Positions 52,817-62,233 of a stretch of 64,000 bases of DNA are shown here, in pieces. Origin of the DNA: Bacteroidales bacterium (lineage in GTDB: Bacteria; Bacteroidota; Bacteroidia; Bacteroidales; ML635J-15). The translations under genes were made by a program, and so were the position numbers. The stretch is from assembly GCA_003249955.1 (NCBI GenBank), contig QKHS01000015.1, positions 62,001 through 126,000 of the forward strand, given 5' to 3'. The stretch's first letter is position 1, and every line of letters begins with the position of its first letter. The notes beneath the pieces are model-generated. The model searched no databases. It saw only the letters and a program-made list of their open reading frames with translations, and was not told the origin of the DNA.

Positions 52817-54358
52817 ATGGGAACATTAACAATAATTATGATTGCGGCAGGAGCCTTTTTGGGCGGAGGAGTGATTTCGTACTTTGCATGGGATAAAGCT
52901 CTGGTGAAAAAGAAAAATACAATAATAAGCGAAGCTATAAGCGAAGCTGAAGTAACCAGAAAAGAAAAAGAATTACAGGCAAAAGAAAAATATCTTCAAT
53001 TAAAATCTGAACACGATAGGAATTTTAACGAAAAAAATCAAAAAATAGCGGCTGCTGAGACAAAATTACAACAACGCGAAGCTACCATTACTTCGAGAAT
53101 TGAAGAAACTCAAAGAATGAAAAAAGAACTTGAAGTAATTCGTGAGAACCTTGACAAACAATTGGAACGTGTCGAGAAAAAAAGTGAAGAACTGGAAAAA
53201 GCACACAGAGAACAGGTAGAAAAACTGGAATCTCTTTCGGGACTTTCGGCCGAAGAAGCAAAAAAGGAATTAATGGAATCTTTGCAGGAAAATGCAAAAT
53301 CAGAAGCAATAGGTTTGATTAATGAAATAATTGATGAAGCCAAGATGACTGCAAATAAAGAAGCTAAAAAGATTGTACTGGAAACAATCCAGCGTGTTGC
53401 TACAGAGACAGCCATTGAAAATGCAGTTACTGTTTTTCATATCGAAAGTGATGAACTTAAAGGTCGTATTATCGGTCGTGAAGGCCGTAATATCAGAGCT
53501 CTGGAAGCTGCTACCGGCGTTGAGATAGTAGTTGACGATACTCCTGAAGCTATTTTACTTTCTGCATTTGACCCGGTTCGCCGCGAAATAGCAAGATTAT
53601 CTCTCCATCAGTTGGTAACAGACGGAAGAATCCACCCTGCACGTATCGAAGAGGTGGTTAACAAAACAAAAAAACAAATCGAAGAAGAAATTATCGAAAT
53701 AGGTAAACGTACCACAATTGACCTGGGGGTTCATGGGTTACATCCTGAATTGATAAGAATGATAGGTAAAATGAAATACCGTTCATCTTACGGGCAAAAC
53801 CTGTTGCAACACTCACGCGAAGTAGCAAACCTTTGCGCTATTATGGCATCTGAATTAGGCCTGAATCCTAAAATCGCAAAACGTGCCGGGTTACTCCACG
53901 ATATTGGTAAAGTTGCAGACGAGGAACCGGAATTGCCACACGCAGTTTATGGTATGAAACTCGCTGAGAAATTCAAGGAAAAACCTGAAATATGTAATGC
54001 TATCGGTGCTCACCACGACGAAGTAGAAATGAGCAGTTTAATATCTCCTATTGTTCAGGTTTGTGATGCTATTTCCGGTGCAAGACCTGGTGCAAGACGC
54101 GAAATTGTAGAATCTTACATCAAACGTTTGAAAGACCTCGAAGCATTGGCAATGTCATATCCCGGCGTTCTGAAAACATATGCAATTCAGGCAGGCCGTG
54201 AGTTAAGAGTAATTGTAGGAAGCGAAAAAATAAGCGACTCAGATTCTGAAAAACTAAGTTTTGAAATTGCCAGACGTGTACAGGATGAAATGACATATCC
54301 GGGACAGGTAAAAATTACGGTAATCCGTGAAACACGTTCGGTGAATTATGCTAAATAA
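52817..54358 (+). CDS. rny: Ribonuclease Y
   Basis: A 513-residue membrane-anchored endoribonuclease starting mRNA decay. It has an N-terminal membrane helix (about 3-25), a long Glu/Lys coiled coil (about 35-170), a KH domain (about 205-270 with [21 protein letters not shown]) and an HD domain with LLHDIGK (His361, Asp362). Length matches the family. Its last base overlaps the first base of the epimerase gene (TAATG), coupling the two. Confidence 0.97.
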   Translation: MGTLTIIMIAAGAFLGGGVISYFAWDKALVKKKNTIISEAISEAEVTRKEKELQAKEKYLQLKSEHDRNFNEKNQKIAAAETKLQQREATITSRIEETQRMKKELEVIRENLDKQLERVEKKSEELEKAHREQVEKLESLSGLSAEEAKKELMESLQENAKSEAIGLINEIIDEAKMTANKEAKKIVLETIQRVATETAIENAVTVFHIESDELKGRIIGREGRNIRALEAATGVEIVVDDTPEAILLSAFDPVRREIARLSLHQLVTDGRIHPARIEEVVNKTKKQIEEEIIEIGKRTTIDLGVHGLHPELIRMIGKMKYRSSYGQNLLQHSREVANLCAIMASELGLNPKIAKRAGLLHDIGKVADEEPELPHAVYGMKLAEKFKEKPEICNAIGAHHDEVEMSSLISPIVQVCDAISGARPGARREIVESYIKRLKDLEALAMSYPGVLKTYAIQAGRELRVIVGSEKISDSDSEKLSFEIARRVQDEMTYPGQVKITVIRETRSVNYAK

Positions 54359-55347
54359 TGGATAGAGCGATTCTTACAAATAAAAAAGTTCTTGTTACCG
54401 GTGGTGCCGGATTTATCGGCTCTAACATTATTGAAAAGCTTATTGCTCAGAATAATTATGTAGTTTGCCTTGACAATCTGGCAACCGGAAAAATAAAAAA
54501 CTTAAAGCCGTTTCTGAATCTCCCTGATTTTAAATTTATTAACGGGGATATACGCGATTTAGAAACCTGTAAGGCAGCATGTGAGGGCATAGACATTGTT
54601 CTTCATCAGGCTGCTTTGGGATCTGTCCCCAGATCAATCAACGACCCGATTACTACAAATCAGGTAAATATTGACGGATTTGTAAACATGCTAACCGCAG
54701 CAAGAGACAATAAAGTTAAAAGATTTGTTTATGCTGCAAGTTCATCTACATACGGAGATTCTACTGAACTGCCAAAATATGAAGATAAAATCGGGAAACC
54801 ACTTTCTCCATATGCAATTACAAAATATGTAAATGAGCTTTATGCTAAAGTTTTCGGGGACCTTTACGGGATGGAGACTATAGGGCTGAGATATTTTAAC
54901 GTTTTTGGCAAAAATCAGGACCCTGACGGGGCTTACGCGGCAGTATTTCCCAAATTCATCAAAATGATGATAAAGCACGAAGCTCCTCTTATTCATGGTG
55001 ACGGGACACAATCACGGGATTTTACCTATATTGCAAATGTTATACAGGCAAACGAACTGGCAGCTACAACCACCAATCCGTCTGCAATAAATACTGTTTT
55101 CAATGTCGCTTTTGGAGAAAGCAACAGCTTGAACGATCTAACAAAAGAGCTTACTGAAGCTTTAAGCACATTTGATCCTGAAATAGCTAAAATAAAACCT
55201 GTTTATGGTCCTGTTCGCACAGGAGACATAAAAGACTCTCTTGCGTCTGTTGATAAAGCAAAAAAAATACTTGGTTACAATCCGCTGTACAACGTTCATC
55301 AGGGAATTAAACTTGCTGTCCGTTGGTATTATGAGAATCTGAAGTAA
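54358..55347 (+). CDS. UDP-N-acetylhexosamine 4-epimerase, WbpP/TviC type
   Basis: A 329-residue short-chain epimerase that makes UDP-GalNAc from UDP-GlcNAc for surface polysaccharide. Motifs: NAD-binding TGGAGFIGSN, LHQAALGSVPRS, catalytic SSSTYG and YAITK (Tyr-x3-Lys), LRYFNVFGKNQDPDGAYAAVFPKF. The latter stretches are diagnostic of the WbpP/TviC branch rather than plain GalE. It opens directly on the rny stop. Its 3' end overlaps the convergent ligase gene by 41 bases. Confidence 0.92.
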   Translation: MDRAILTNKKVLVTGGAGFIGSNIIEKLIAQNNYVVCLDNLATGKIKNLKPFLNLPDFKFINGDIRDLETCKAACEGIDIVLHQAALGSVPRSINDPITTNQVNIDGFVNMLTAARDNKVKRFVYAASSSTYGDSTELPKYEDKIGKPLSPYAITKYVNELYAKVFGDLYGMETIGLRYFNVFGKNQDPDGAYAAVFPKFIKMMIKHEAPLIHGDGTQSRDFTYIANVIQANELAATTTNPSAINTVFNVAFGESNSLNDLTKELTEALSTFDPEIAKIKPVYGPVRTGDIKDSLASVDKAKKILGYNPLYNVHQGIKLAVRWYYENLK

Positions 55348-56545
55348 AATTTGCCGAATTTTGTTTCAGCATATACATTCCGAATACTGCAAAATATGCC
55401 CTGATATCAATAAAAGAACTTGATTTCATTGAATTCAGTATCAGATAAAACAGAACAAACATACTTACATATTTGATTCCCTTGCCGTTTTTCCGGAACA
55501 CCTGAATCAGGAACAACACAAAAATTATAAAGCCTACAAAGCCTAATTCGACCAAAATTTCAAGAAAAATATTATGAGGATAGCTCCTGTGATCGTATCC
55601 TTTTTCCAGCAAGCCAAAGCTTCCTATTCCATGACCAAAGAAGAAATCATTCAGATTCGAGAATATTAACTGAACGGATAAATCAAACTGGTTTACCCTG
55701 ATGTTTACAGAATTTCCCATATTCCCGCCCGACTTTGCAGGAACCAGTAGGTTCAGCCTCATTAATGCCCGTTTGACCAGATATATTATCTCGTTGTCAA
55801 AAACCATAAAAACGACTGATGCAACTACAAAGAAGCCGAAAAAAGCAAGAAACACTTTATACATGTCCTTTTTTATTACTCCTCTGAAAATAAATTTAAT
55901 AAGCTGCCATGCATAAAAAACGATTAATATCAAAATAACGAAAATAAGCGGCCCCCTCGCCCCCAGAACAAACATCAAGCTTATTGAGAATAAAATAAAG
56001 AATATGTTAACATATAAATTTTTAAATATTCTGTGATTTGAACATGCCAGTATCAAAGTATTGATTCCCAGCAATGTTGCACAAACAAGATATAATCCGC
56101 CTATAGAATCGTACAATTCCGATTTTACACCCGGGACATAATATCTTATAAATAAGAATATGAAAAATACTGATAATCCGGACACTGCAACGGTAATTAT
56201 TCTCGTGAACCTGTCTATTCTGAAATTTTTACTGAGCATAGGAAACAAAAATGCAATAAGGTTTGGTGCAAAATTCATGGTTTTAACATATGCATAATGC
56301 TCTGAAGGAGTGTAAATAAGGCTTACGGCCATCCACAAATAGAATAATATCAGAAAGACAAATGCGTATAAATTTACCCTTTCATGAACAAGTGAAATTT
56401 TTTCGTTACGATATTTTATCACCAGGCTAAACAAAAGAAATACTGCTGTTATTATGGTAAAATCAACAGGGAAATTTATCTGATAAAAATCAAATACACT
56501 TTTAAGCGGTCCGGACAGATAAAATAGTGCAAAAATCAGTTCCAT
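55307..56545 (-). CDS. O-antigen ligase/polymerase-like membrane protein
   Basis: A 412-residue protein with about 10-12 membrane helices and a large periplasmic loop (about 255-325). The loop contains HGIGSFG and YDHRSYPHNIFLEILVELG, the RxxxHN...E-type signature of the Wzy/WaaL (Wzy_C) superfamily. It joins or polymerises undecaprenyl-linked glycans at the periplasmic face. It is the second gene of a minus-strand pair, 2 bases after the deacetylase gene, and overlaps the tail of the epimerase gene. Confidence 0.85.
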   Translation of the reverse strand: MELIFALFYLSGPLKSVFDFYQINFPVDFTIITAVFLLFSLVIKYRNEKISLVHERVNLYAFVFLILFYLWMAVSLIYTPSEHYAYVKTMNFAPNLIAFLFPMLSKNFRIDRFTRIITVAVSGLSVFFIFLFIRYYVPGVKSELYDSIGGLYLVCATLLGINTLILACSNHRIFKNLYVNIFFILFSISLMFVLGARGPLIFVILILIVFYAWQLIKFIFRGVIKKDMYKVFLAFFGFFVVASVVFMVFDNEIIYLVKRALMRLNLLVPAKSGGNMGNSVNIRVNQFDLSVQLIFSNLNDFFFGHGIGSFGLLEKGYDHRSYPHNIFLEILVELGFVGFIIFVLFLIQVFRKNGKGIKYVSMFVLFYLILNSMKSSSFIDIRAYFAVFGMYMLKQNSANFTSDSHNTNGQQV

Positions 56546-56547
56546 GA

Positions 56548-57885
56548 TTAAATGCTTTCTGTTATTTTTTTATAAACTTCATTCCAGCCTTGCCATTCGT
56601 TTACAGACAAATTGCTGTTATGCCACAATAATACAAAATCTCCGTTATATTTTTTTGTTATTTCAGCCATTTCCAAAGCCATAGAAACCGAATTTTCTTT
56701 AGTTCCGGCACATCTGCGTAAAGCTGTATCCATAACAATAAGAGGCCTCTCACGTAAATTCAGTTTCTCGCGGGTAACGACATTAAATACCGGATATGAA
56801 AAACAAATTCCGCTTCTGAAGCCGATATTTTCATAAAACCCTATGCTGCTGTCCGTTTTAAGACTACAATCATCCCAATCCTGCCAGCTTTGCGGATTTT
56901 TAAACCTCAGATAATGCTGACGGCCTTCTTCAATATTATCCGAATACTTTTCCATCCGTTTTTTTTCTGACTCAAGTTGTTTTTTGTTACAGTAAGAAGA
57001 ATATGAAGGATGAATTCCTACAATATGATTCCTTGTTTTTATTCTTTCAATAGCTTTGAGAGCAGGTTCAGATCTGATATCAAAGCGCACATCTTCTTCT
57101 CCCGGCAGTCCTGGAATAAAATAGAACCTTGATTTTACGCCTTTACGATCCGAAATATCCATCAGATAATCAAAAGTATCATACACGTCTGGCTGTCCTT
57201 TAAATCTTATCCTGTAACAATCTTTCAATGTGCCGAAAAAAGTTTTTACACTTCTTCGCTTTATAATGTCTCCGGCCAAAGCTTTTACAATACCGGAAAT
57301 TTTATTGTATCTGGCAATGTCATCCACATCATGGGTTAAGAAAACCTGATATTTCCTTTGCACTCCGTTACAGGATATCCCCGATTTATTTAACAACAAT
57401 ACCAGAAAATCAATATATTCGTTAACTACCGGCCTTAAATGTATTGCATTTTTAACAGAAAGATTTTCCGTTTCAATAAATCTTCCGTGTGTATCCTCTT
57501 TACTTACGGCAATTTCTTCCCATCTGGTAAGCATAAAAAACGCTCCGGCAAACAAATCATTGTCAAGTTGTAAGAATTCATCTTCTGATTTTAATCCTTT
57601 TTCGCCAAATAATACCGGCAGCTTAAATACATCAAGAGCGGGATAATCAGCAAATACTACAGATTCCGGGATAAGATCCGCATCTTTGTAATACGGATAG
57701 TCTTCCTTTAAATCAGAAAAAAAAGAATCTGCAATAATAAGTCTTGAGTTTGCTTCGACAATTCTATATGACTTTACATTATCAGCAATCAACTGATATT
57801 CGAGCCCCAGAACCTCTGAAAGAATGAAATCAAGAATATATTTCTTTTCTTTCACAAAGGAATTATGGATAAAAACTGAAATCAT
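56548..57885 (-). CDS. Polysaccharide deacetylase-family protein
   Basis: A 445-residue protein without clear signal peptide. The C-terminal half (about 190-445) is a NodB-type deacetylase fold with LTHDVDDI (first motif, Asp pair about 194-196) and HPSYSSY (second His motif). The N-terminal half (about 1-185) is the extra domain found in Bacteroidota relatives, with WEEIA. It probably removes N-acetyl groups from a surface glycan or its precursor. The start is set at the ATG 57885 because the -7 box TATTTTTG (57916-57923) overlaps the longer in-frame start at 57918. Confidence 0.85.
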   Translation of the reverse strand: MISVFIHNSFVKEKKYILDFILSEVLGLEYQLIADNVKSYRIVEANSRLIIADSFFSDLKEDYPYYKDADLIPESVVFADYPALDVFKLPVLFGEKGLKSEDEFLQLDNDLFAGAFFMLTRWEEIAVSKEDTHGRFIETENLSVKNAIHLRPVVNEYIDFLVLLLNKSGISCNGVQRKYQVFLTHDVDDIARYNKISGIVKALAGDIIKRRSVKTFFGTLKDCYRIRFKGQPDVYDTFDYLMDISDRKGVKSRFYFIPGLPGEEDVRFDIRSEPALKAIERIKTRNHIVGIHPSYSSYCNKKQLESEKKRMEKYSDNIEEGRQHYLRFKNPQSWQDWDDCSLKTDSSIGFYENIGFRSGICFSYPVFNVVTREKLNLRERPLIVMDTALRRCAGTKENSVSMALEMAEITKKYNGDFVLLWHNSNLSVNEWQGWNEVYKKITESI

Positions 57886-57915
57886 ATAACTAATTGCTGA
57901 CAAATAATTAAAGTA

Positions 57916-57923
57916 CAAAAATA
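57916..57923 (-). promoter_or_regulatory. -7 promoter box TATTTTTG for the deacetylase-ligase pair
   Basis: Minus-strand TAnnTTTG box 30 bases upstream of the chosen ATG at 57885. Confidence 0.55.
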
Positions 57924-57986
57924 AAAAACAAAGCGGGCTTTTTCACCTCATTACAAATAATAATTAACATGATTTTGAAAATTAAC

Positions 57987-57994
57987 TAATTTTG
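57987..57994 (+). promoter_or_regulatory. -7 promoter box TAATTTTG for the cobalamin-enzyme operon
   Basis: TAnnTTTG box giving a leader of about 105 bases before the ATG at 58107. I see no cobalamin riboswitch features in that leader. Confidence 0.5.
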
Positions 57995-58106
57995 TACAAA
58001 AATAATGAGTAAAAATTAAAGTTTATTATTCTGCAAAAGTCGTTTATCTGTTAATTAAAAAAGCCTGAATAAAAGACTTTAATAAGTACATGTAAGAATT
58101 AACAAT

Positions 58107-59786
58107 ATGTCAGAACTTACTAAAAATATTAAACCTGTTTTTATCGGTGGAGCAATAGGAAACTGTGTTCATGTTGCCGGGGTATATGATTTTTTGCGCA
58201 TTGCAGAAAGCATGGGATTTTCGACGGTATTTCTCGGAGCTGCCGTTGAACCGGATTTATTTATTAAGAAAATCATTGAGACAAATGCCGGAGTAGTATG
58301 TGTAAGTTATCGTTTAACACCTGATGCTTTAAATTCTGTTCTCGATAAATTTTTTGCAGGCATTGCAAAAAACAATCTCAGCGGGCTGACTTTTTATTTC
58401 GGAGGAACTCCCAAAGCTATTGAAGTTGCAAAAAAATACCCGTTATTCAGTGAGTTCTTTGCAGGAGAAGAGAATATTAACAACACGATAAATCTACTAT
58501 CACAGTTTAGAGGCGAATCAAAAAAGATAGAAGGCAATTCTGCTTTTGAAGCCGGACCTGAACGTAAATCCATTTCGGATACAACCAGCGAAATTGCATA
58601 TCTGCCATTAATCAGACATCATTTTGGTTTACCATCGCTTCCTGATACAATAAAAGGAATAGAAGAAATTGCCGGATCGGGTCTGGTAGATGTAATCTCC
58701 ATAGCCACGGATCAGAATGCTCAGGAGTTTTTCTTCGATCCTGACAAGATGGATCACAATATGGACGGGACAGGTGGCGTACCTGTGAGAACCGAAGCTG
58801 ATATGGAAGCTTTGTTCAACGCATCCCAAAGAGGAAACTTCCCGAGATTAAGAGTTTATTCCGGCACAAAAAATTTGCTGCAATGGGCCGAGATGAGTGT
58901 AAGAACAATTGACAATGCCTGGGGAACAATTCCTTTATTCTGGTATTCTCAGCTTGACGGACGCTCAAAAAGACCTTTGAACGAGGCAATTGACGAGAAT
59001 AAAAAAGTAATGAAATGGTATGCGGACAGGGATATTCCTGTTGAAATAAACGACTCTCACCATTGGAGTTTAAGAGAATCGTCGGATGTAACAGCAGTTG
59101 TGGATTTTTATCTGTCTGCTTTAAATGCAAAAAAGCTTGGAGTAAAAAGATATATTGCCCAGATGATGTTTAACACGCCCAGATTAACAACTCCGAAAAT
59201 GGATCTGGCAAAAATGCTGGCGAAAGACCAGCTTATATCTGAGCTTAAAGATGAAAATTTTACTTACCTGAAACAGGTTCGTGCCGGATTAACACATTTC
59301 TCACTGGACATGAATGTTGCAAAAGGACAACTGGCGGCATCCACAATGCTTTCTCTTGCTCTTAAACCGGAGATTATTCATGTTGTTAGTTTTACAGAAG
59401 CTAACCATGCTGCAACCCCCAAAGATGTTATCGAAAGTTGCAGCATTGTAAAAGGAGTTCTTAAAAATACATGGAAAGGAATGCCGGATATGTGTCTTGA
59501 TCCTGATGTAATTAAAAGAAAAGATTATCTGGTTGCAGAGGCAAAAAAAATGATAGAAATTCTGACAAACACATATTCTGCAATATCTGATGATCCTCTT
59601 ACCGATTCTGTTTGTCTGGGGAAAATGGTTTATGACGGGTATCTTGATGCTCCTCAGTTACGTGGGAACCCGGCGGCATTGGGAAAAGTAAAAACCATGC
59701 CTGTAAACGGCGGATACGATATTGTTGATGATTCCGGTAAAGTTATCAGCCATGCAGAATACTTCAGCAAATACCTGAAAAAATAA
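58107..59786 (+). CDS. Cobalamin-binding-domain enzyme with unassigned catalytic domain
   Basis: A 559-residue cytosolic protein. Residues 1-130 are a B12-binding Rossmann domain whose spacing follows the DxHxxG-x41-SxL-x26-28-GG signature: HVAG (His22, Gly25), Ser67-Tyr-Arg-Leu70 and GG at 99-100. The Asp that normally pairs with the His is Cys20. Residues about 165-559 are a large alpha/beta domain with FWYSQLDGRS, DSHHWSLRES and FNTPRLTTPKMD, which I cannot assign; a B12-dependent mutase or aminomutase TIM barrel is the best guess. It leads an apparent operon with an opine-type dehydrogenase and an ATP-grasp ligase. Confidence 0.75.
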   Translation: MSELTKNIKPVFIGGAIGNCVHVAGVYDFLRIAESMGFSTVFLGAAVEPDLFIKKIIETNAGVVCVSYRLTPDALNSVLDKFFAGIAKNNLSGLTFYFGGTPKAIEVAKKYPLFSEFFAGEENINNTINLLSQFRGESKKIEGNSAFEAGPERKSISDTTSEIAYLPLIRHHFGLPSLPDTIKGIEEIAGSGLVDVISIATDQNAQEFFFDPDKMDHNMDGTGGVPVRTEADMEALFNASQRGNFPRLRVYSGTKNLLQWAEMSVRTIDNAWGTIPLFWYSQLDGRSKRPLNEAIDENKKVMKWYADRDIPVEINDSHHWSLRESSDVTAVVDFYLSALNAKKLGVKRYIAQMMFNTPRLTTPKMDLAKMLAKDQLISELKDENFTYLKQVRAGLTHFSLDMNVAKGQLAASTMLSLALKPEIIHVVSFTEANHAATPKDVIESCSIVKGVLKNTWKGMPDMCLDPDVIKRKDYLVAEAKKMIEILTNTYSAISDDPLTDSVCLGKMVYDGYLDAPQLRGNPAALGKVKTMPVNGGYDIVDDSGKVISHAEYFSKYLKK

Positions 59787-59833
59787 TTTCAGAAAGTTGT
59801 AACAGTAACAATTAATGTATTTACAAATCGAAA

Positions 59834-60928
59834 ATGAACAAAAAAATAACAATAATCGGTGGTGGAAATAACGGATTAACAATGGCTGCTCATCTTGCCA
59901 TGACAGGGCATGATGTGTGCCTGTGGAACCGTACAGCAAAGACTATTGAAAAAATATTACAAAGTTCTGAAATCAGCATTTCAGGAAAATTAAACGGCAT
60001 CGCGAAACTTTCAAAAGCTACAACTGACATAGAAGAAGCTGTAAAAGATGCCGGATATATCTTCGTTACTCAACCGGCACATACACACTGCGAATTAGCA
60101 ACCAAAATGGCTCCTTATATAAGCCCGGATTCAATCGTAGTTTTAAATCCGGGACGTACGTTCGGGGCACTTGAATTTTACAATACTCTTAAAAAATGTA
60201 ACTGTAAAAATATGCCGCTGGTTGCCGAAACCCAGACTATTATTTATACCTGCCGTAAATCCGGCGAAGATTCTGTAATGCTTCTCGCAATGAAAACCGG
60301 GACTTTATTATCCTGCATTAATCATCCCGACAATGAAACCGTGATAAAAATGCTACCTGAAATTTTACAGCAATTCTTCCACCCTGCCCATTCGATTATA
60401 GAAACTTCTATAGGGAATGTTGGGATGATTCTGCACTGTGCTCCGGTTTTATTAAATGCCGGCTGGATAGAAAACAAGAAAACTGAATTTCTATATTATT
60501 ATGATGGCATTACTCCGAGTATTGCAAATTTTCTTGAAAAATTAGACAAAGAAAGAGTTCTTGTTGCTTCTAAATTCGGCGTAAATGTTCCTTCTGCACA
60601 GCAATGGCTACAGGAAAGCTATCTGGTAGAGGGCGATGATCTGTATCAGTCATTGCAACAGGTTATATCATACAAAACTATTGATGCTCCAAATTCTCTG
60701 CATCACAGATATATTTACGAAGACGTGTGTACTGGCCTCGTTCCTCTGGAAGCTGTAGGAAAAGCTCTGGGAGTGAACATGAAAATAACCACACTGTTGA
60801 TTGATCTTGCAAACGAAATTATGAATGAAGACTTCCGGAAAACAGGACGGAATGCCGAAAATCTGGGCCTGACTGACGAAATTATTGACAAGCTCATTAA
60901 AAACCCTGTAGGATTCAGGTTTGTGTAA
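59834..60928 (+). CDS. Opine dehydrogenase-family protein
   Basis: A 364-residue NAD(P)-dependent enzyme. The N-terminal Rossmann fold shows IIGGGNNGLTMAAHLA (about 7-22), and the C-terminal helical domain carries SLHHRYIYEDVCTGLVP (about 293-309), the octopine/opine dehydrogenase hallmark with its catalytic His. The family reductively joins the amino group of an amino acid to a 2-oxo acid, giving a secondary amine dicarboxylate. It lies 47 bases after the B12-domain gene, so its amino substrate may be that enzyme's product. Substrates are not known. Confidence 0.85.
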   Translation: MNKKITIIGGGNNGLTMAAHLAMTGHDVCLWNRTAKTIEKILQSSEISISGKLNGIAKLSKATTDIEEAVKDAGYIFVTQPAHTHCELATKMAPYISPDSIVVLNPGRTFGALEFYNTLKKCNCKNMPLVAETQTIIYTCRKSGEDSVMLLAMKTGTLLSCINHPDNETVIKMLPEILQQFFHPAHSIIETSIGNVGMILHCAPVLLNAGWIENKKTEFLYYYDGITPSIANFLEKLDKERVLVASKFGVNVPSAQQWLQESYLVEGDDLYQSLQQVISYKTIDAPNSLHHRYIYEDVCTGLVPLEAVGKALGVNMKITTLLIDLANEIMNEDFRKTGRNAENLGLTDEIIDKLIKNPVGFRFV

Positions 60929-61006
60929 AGTTTAACCCCTTAAATATTCAGTAAACGTCAGTTTCAAAATCTCCTAATCTTTTATTTTGAATTTATCCAT
61001 TTTTCT

Positions 61007-61014
61007 TACCTTTG
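61007..61014 (+). promoter_or_regulatory. -7 promoter box TACCTTTG for the ATP-grasp gene
   Basis: TAnnTTTG box with TTTG about 17 bases upstream (60986-60989). It may give an internal promoter for the ligase and flippase genes. Confidence 0.5.
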
Positions 61015-61033
61015 TGCCTCTAAAACAGGTAAA

Positions 61034-62227
61034 GTGAAACTAGCAAAGCTATTGGAAAAAGATTATAACATCCCTGTGATTCTGGGTGGTGGTCCTAACG
61101 GATTAGGCCTTGCCCGCAGTCTGGGTGCAGAAGGAATTAATTCTGTATTGACAGATGTTAAGAAAAATTTCAGCTTCAGTTCAAAATATGTTGCCGGGCT
61201 TGAGTGTCCGCATCCCTCACACGAAGATGAGTTTATCGGGTTTCTTACAGATCTGGGCAAAAAGATGAAGAAAAAAGCTGTACTTTTTGTTACCAACGAT
61301 CACTGGATGATACCGGTAAGTAAAAATCAGTCCATTTTATCGGAATATTATCTTTTCACAATGTCGGAATGGAGCGTAATAGAATCCTGCACAGACAAAA
61401 GGAAGATGTACGGAATTGCTGAAAAATCAGGAATAAACTGTCCAAAAACTTTCTACCTCGACGACATTGCAGACATTAAAAATATATACGAAGAAATTCC
61501 TTATCCGTGTATCCTTAAACCGGTTATAACACTTGACTTTGCGGATAAATTAAAGTCAAAAGCCAGAGTATTTAATTTGCATAACCGGGAAGAACTTGAG
61601 AATCTTGTATCCCGGATAATAAATGCAGATTTAAGAAACCGGGAAATTGTAGTTCAGGAATATATCCCCGGCGGAATAGAAACTCTTTACACCATAACAA
61701 CATACTCAGACAAAAATGCTGATATTGTTGCATGGTCAACAGGACACAAACTGAGGCAACGCCCGCCGGATGCCGGCACCATCATTTCGGGTAGGGTTAT
61801 ACCGGAACCAAGACTTCTGGAACCGGCAACAAAACTGATAAAAAACTCGGGCTTTTTTGGAATTGCAAACACCGAGTTCAAATATGACAAACGTGACGAC
61901 ACGTACAAACTGATTGAAATAAACCCAAGGCCCGGGAAATGGAATTACTCGGTAATGGCCAGCGGAATAAATATGCCATACATGATTCTTAACGAATTGC
62001 TCGGTAAAAAACAAAATACTGTCGTCAGCAGTCCGAAAGAATTAATCTGGTTATGTTTTGTAGAGGATTTCTACAATTCTGTTCTTGGAGGCTTTAAAAG
62101 AAAAGGGTATCCTGAATTTCAGCTAAGCCCCGGAAAATACTGCAAGTCAATCAGAGGTAAGAAAGTCGATGCTATTTTCAATTTTAAAGACATTAAACCT
62201 GGTCTGAGTTATTTGCTTAATCCATAA
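61034..62227 (+). CDS. ATP-grasp carboxylate-amine ligase
   Basis: A 397-residue enzyme starting at GTG. The N-terminal pre-grasp domain has VILGGGPNGLGLARSL, similar to PurK/CarB-type starts. The ATP-grasp core (about 115-300) includes CTDKRKMYGIAEKSGI, YPCILKPV, VQEYIPGG and the magnesium-site sequence KLIEINPRPGKWN. Such ligases join a carboxylate to an amine with ATP hydrolysis; D-aspartate ligase and glycan amino-acyl ligases are relatives. Followed 6 bases later by the flippase, which ties it to glycan export. Substrates unknown. Confidence 0.85.
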   Translation: MKLAKLLEKDYNIPVILGGGPNGLGLARSLGAEGINSVLTDVKKNFSFSSKYVAGLECPHPSHEDEFIGFLTDLGKKMKKKAVLFVTNDHWMIPVSKNQSILSEYYLFTMSEWSVIESCTDKRKMYGIAEKSGINCPKTFYLDDIADIKNIYEEIPYPCILKPVITLDFADKLKSKARVFNLHNREELENLVSRIINADLRNREIVVQEYIPGGIETLYTITTYSDKNADIVAWSTGHKLRQRPPDAGTIISGRVIPEPRLLEPATKLIKNSGFFGIANTEFKYDKRDDTYKLIEINPRPGKWNYSVMASGINMPYMILNELLGKKQNTVVSSPKELIWLCFVEDFYNSVLGGFKRKGYPEFQLSPGKYCKSIRGKKVDAIFNFKDIKPGLSYLLNP

Positions 62228-62233
62228 TCTGAC

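Noticed and set aside
57995-58106. Possible cobalamin riboswitch before the B12-domain gene
   Set aside because: The leader is only about 105 bases, AT-rich, and lacks a recognisable B12-box-like core; far too short for the standard element.
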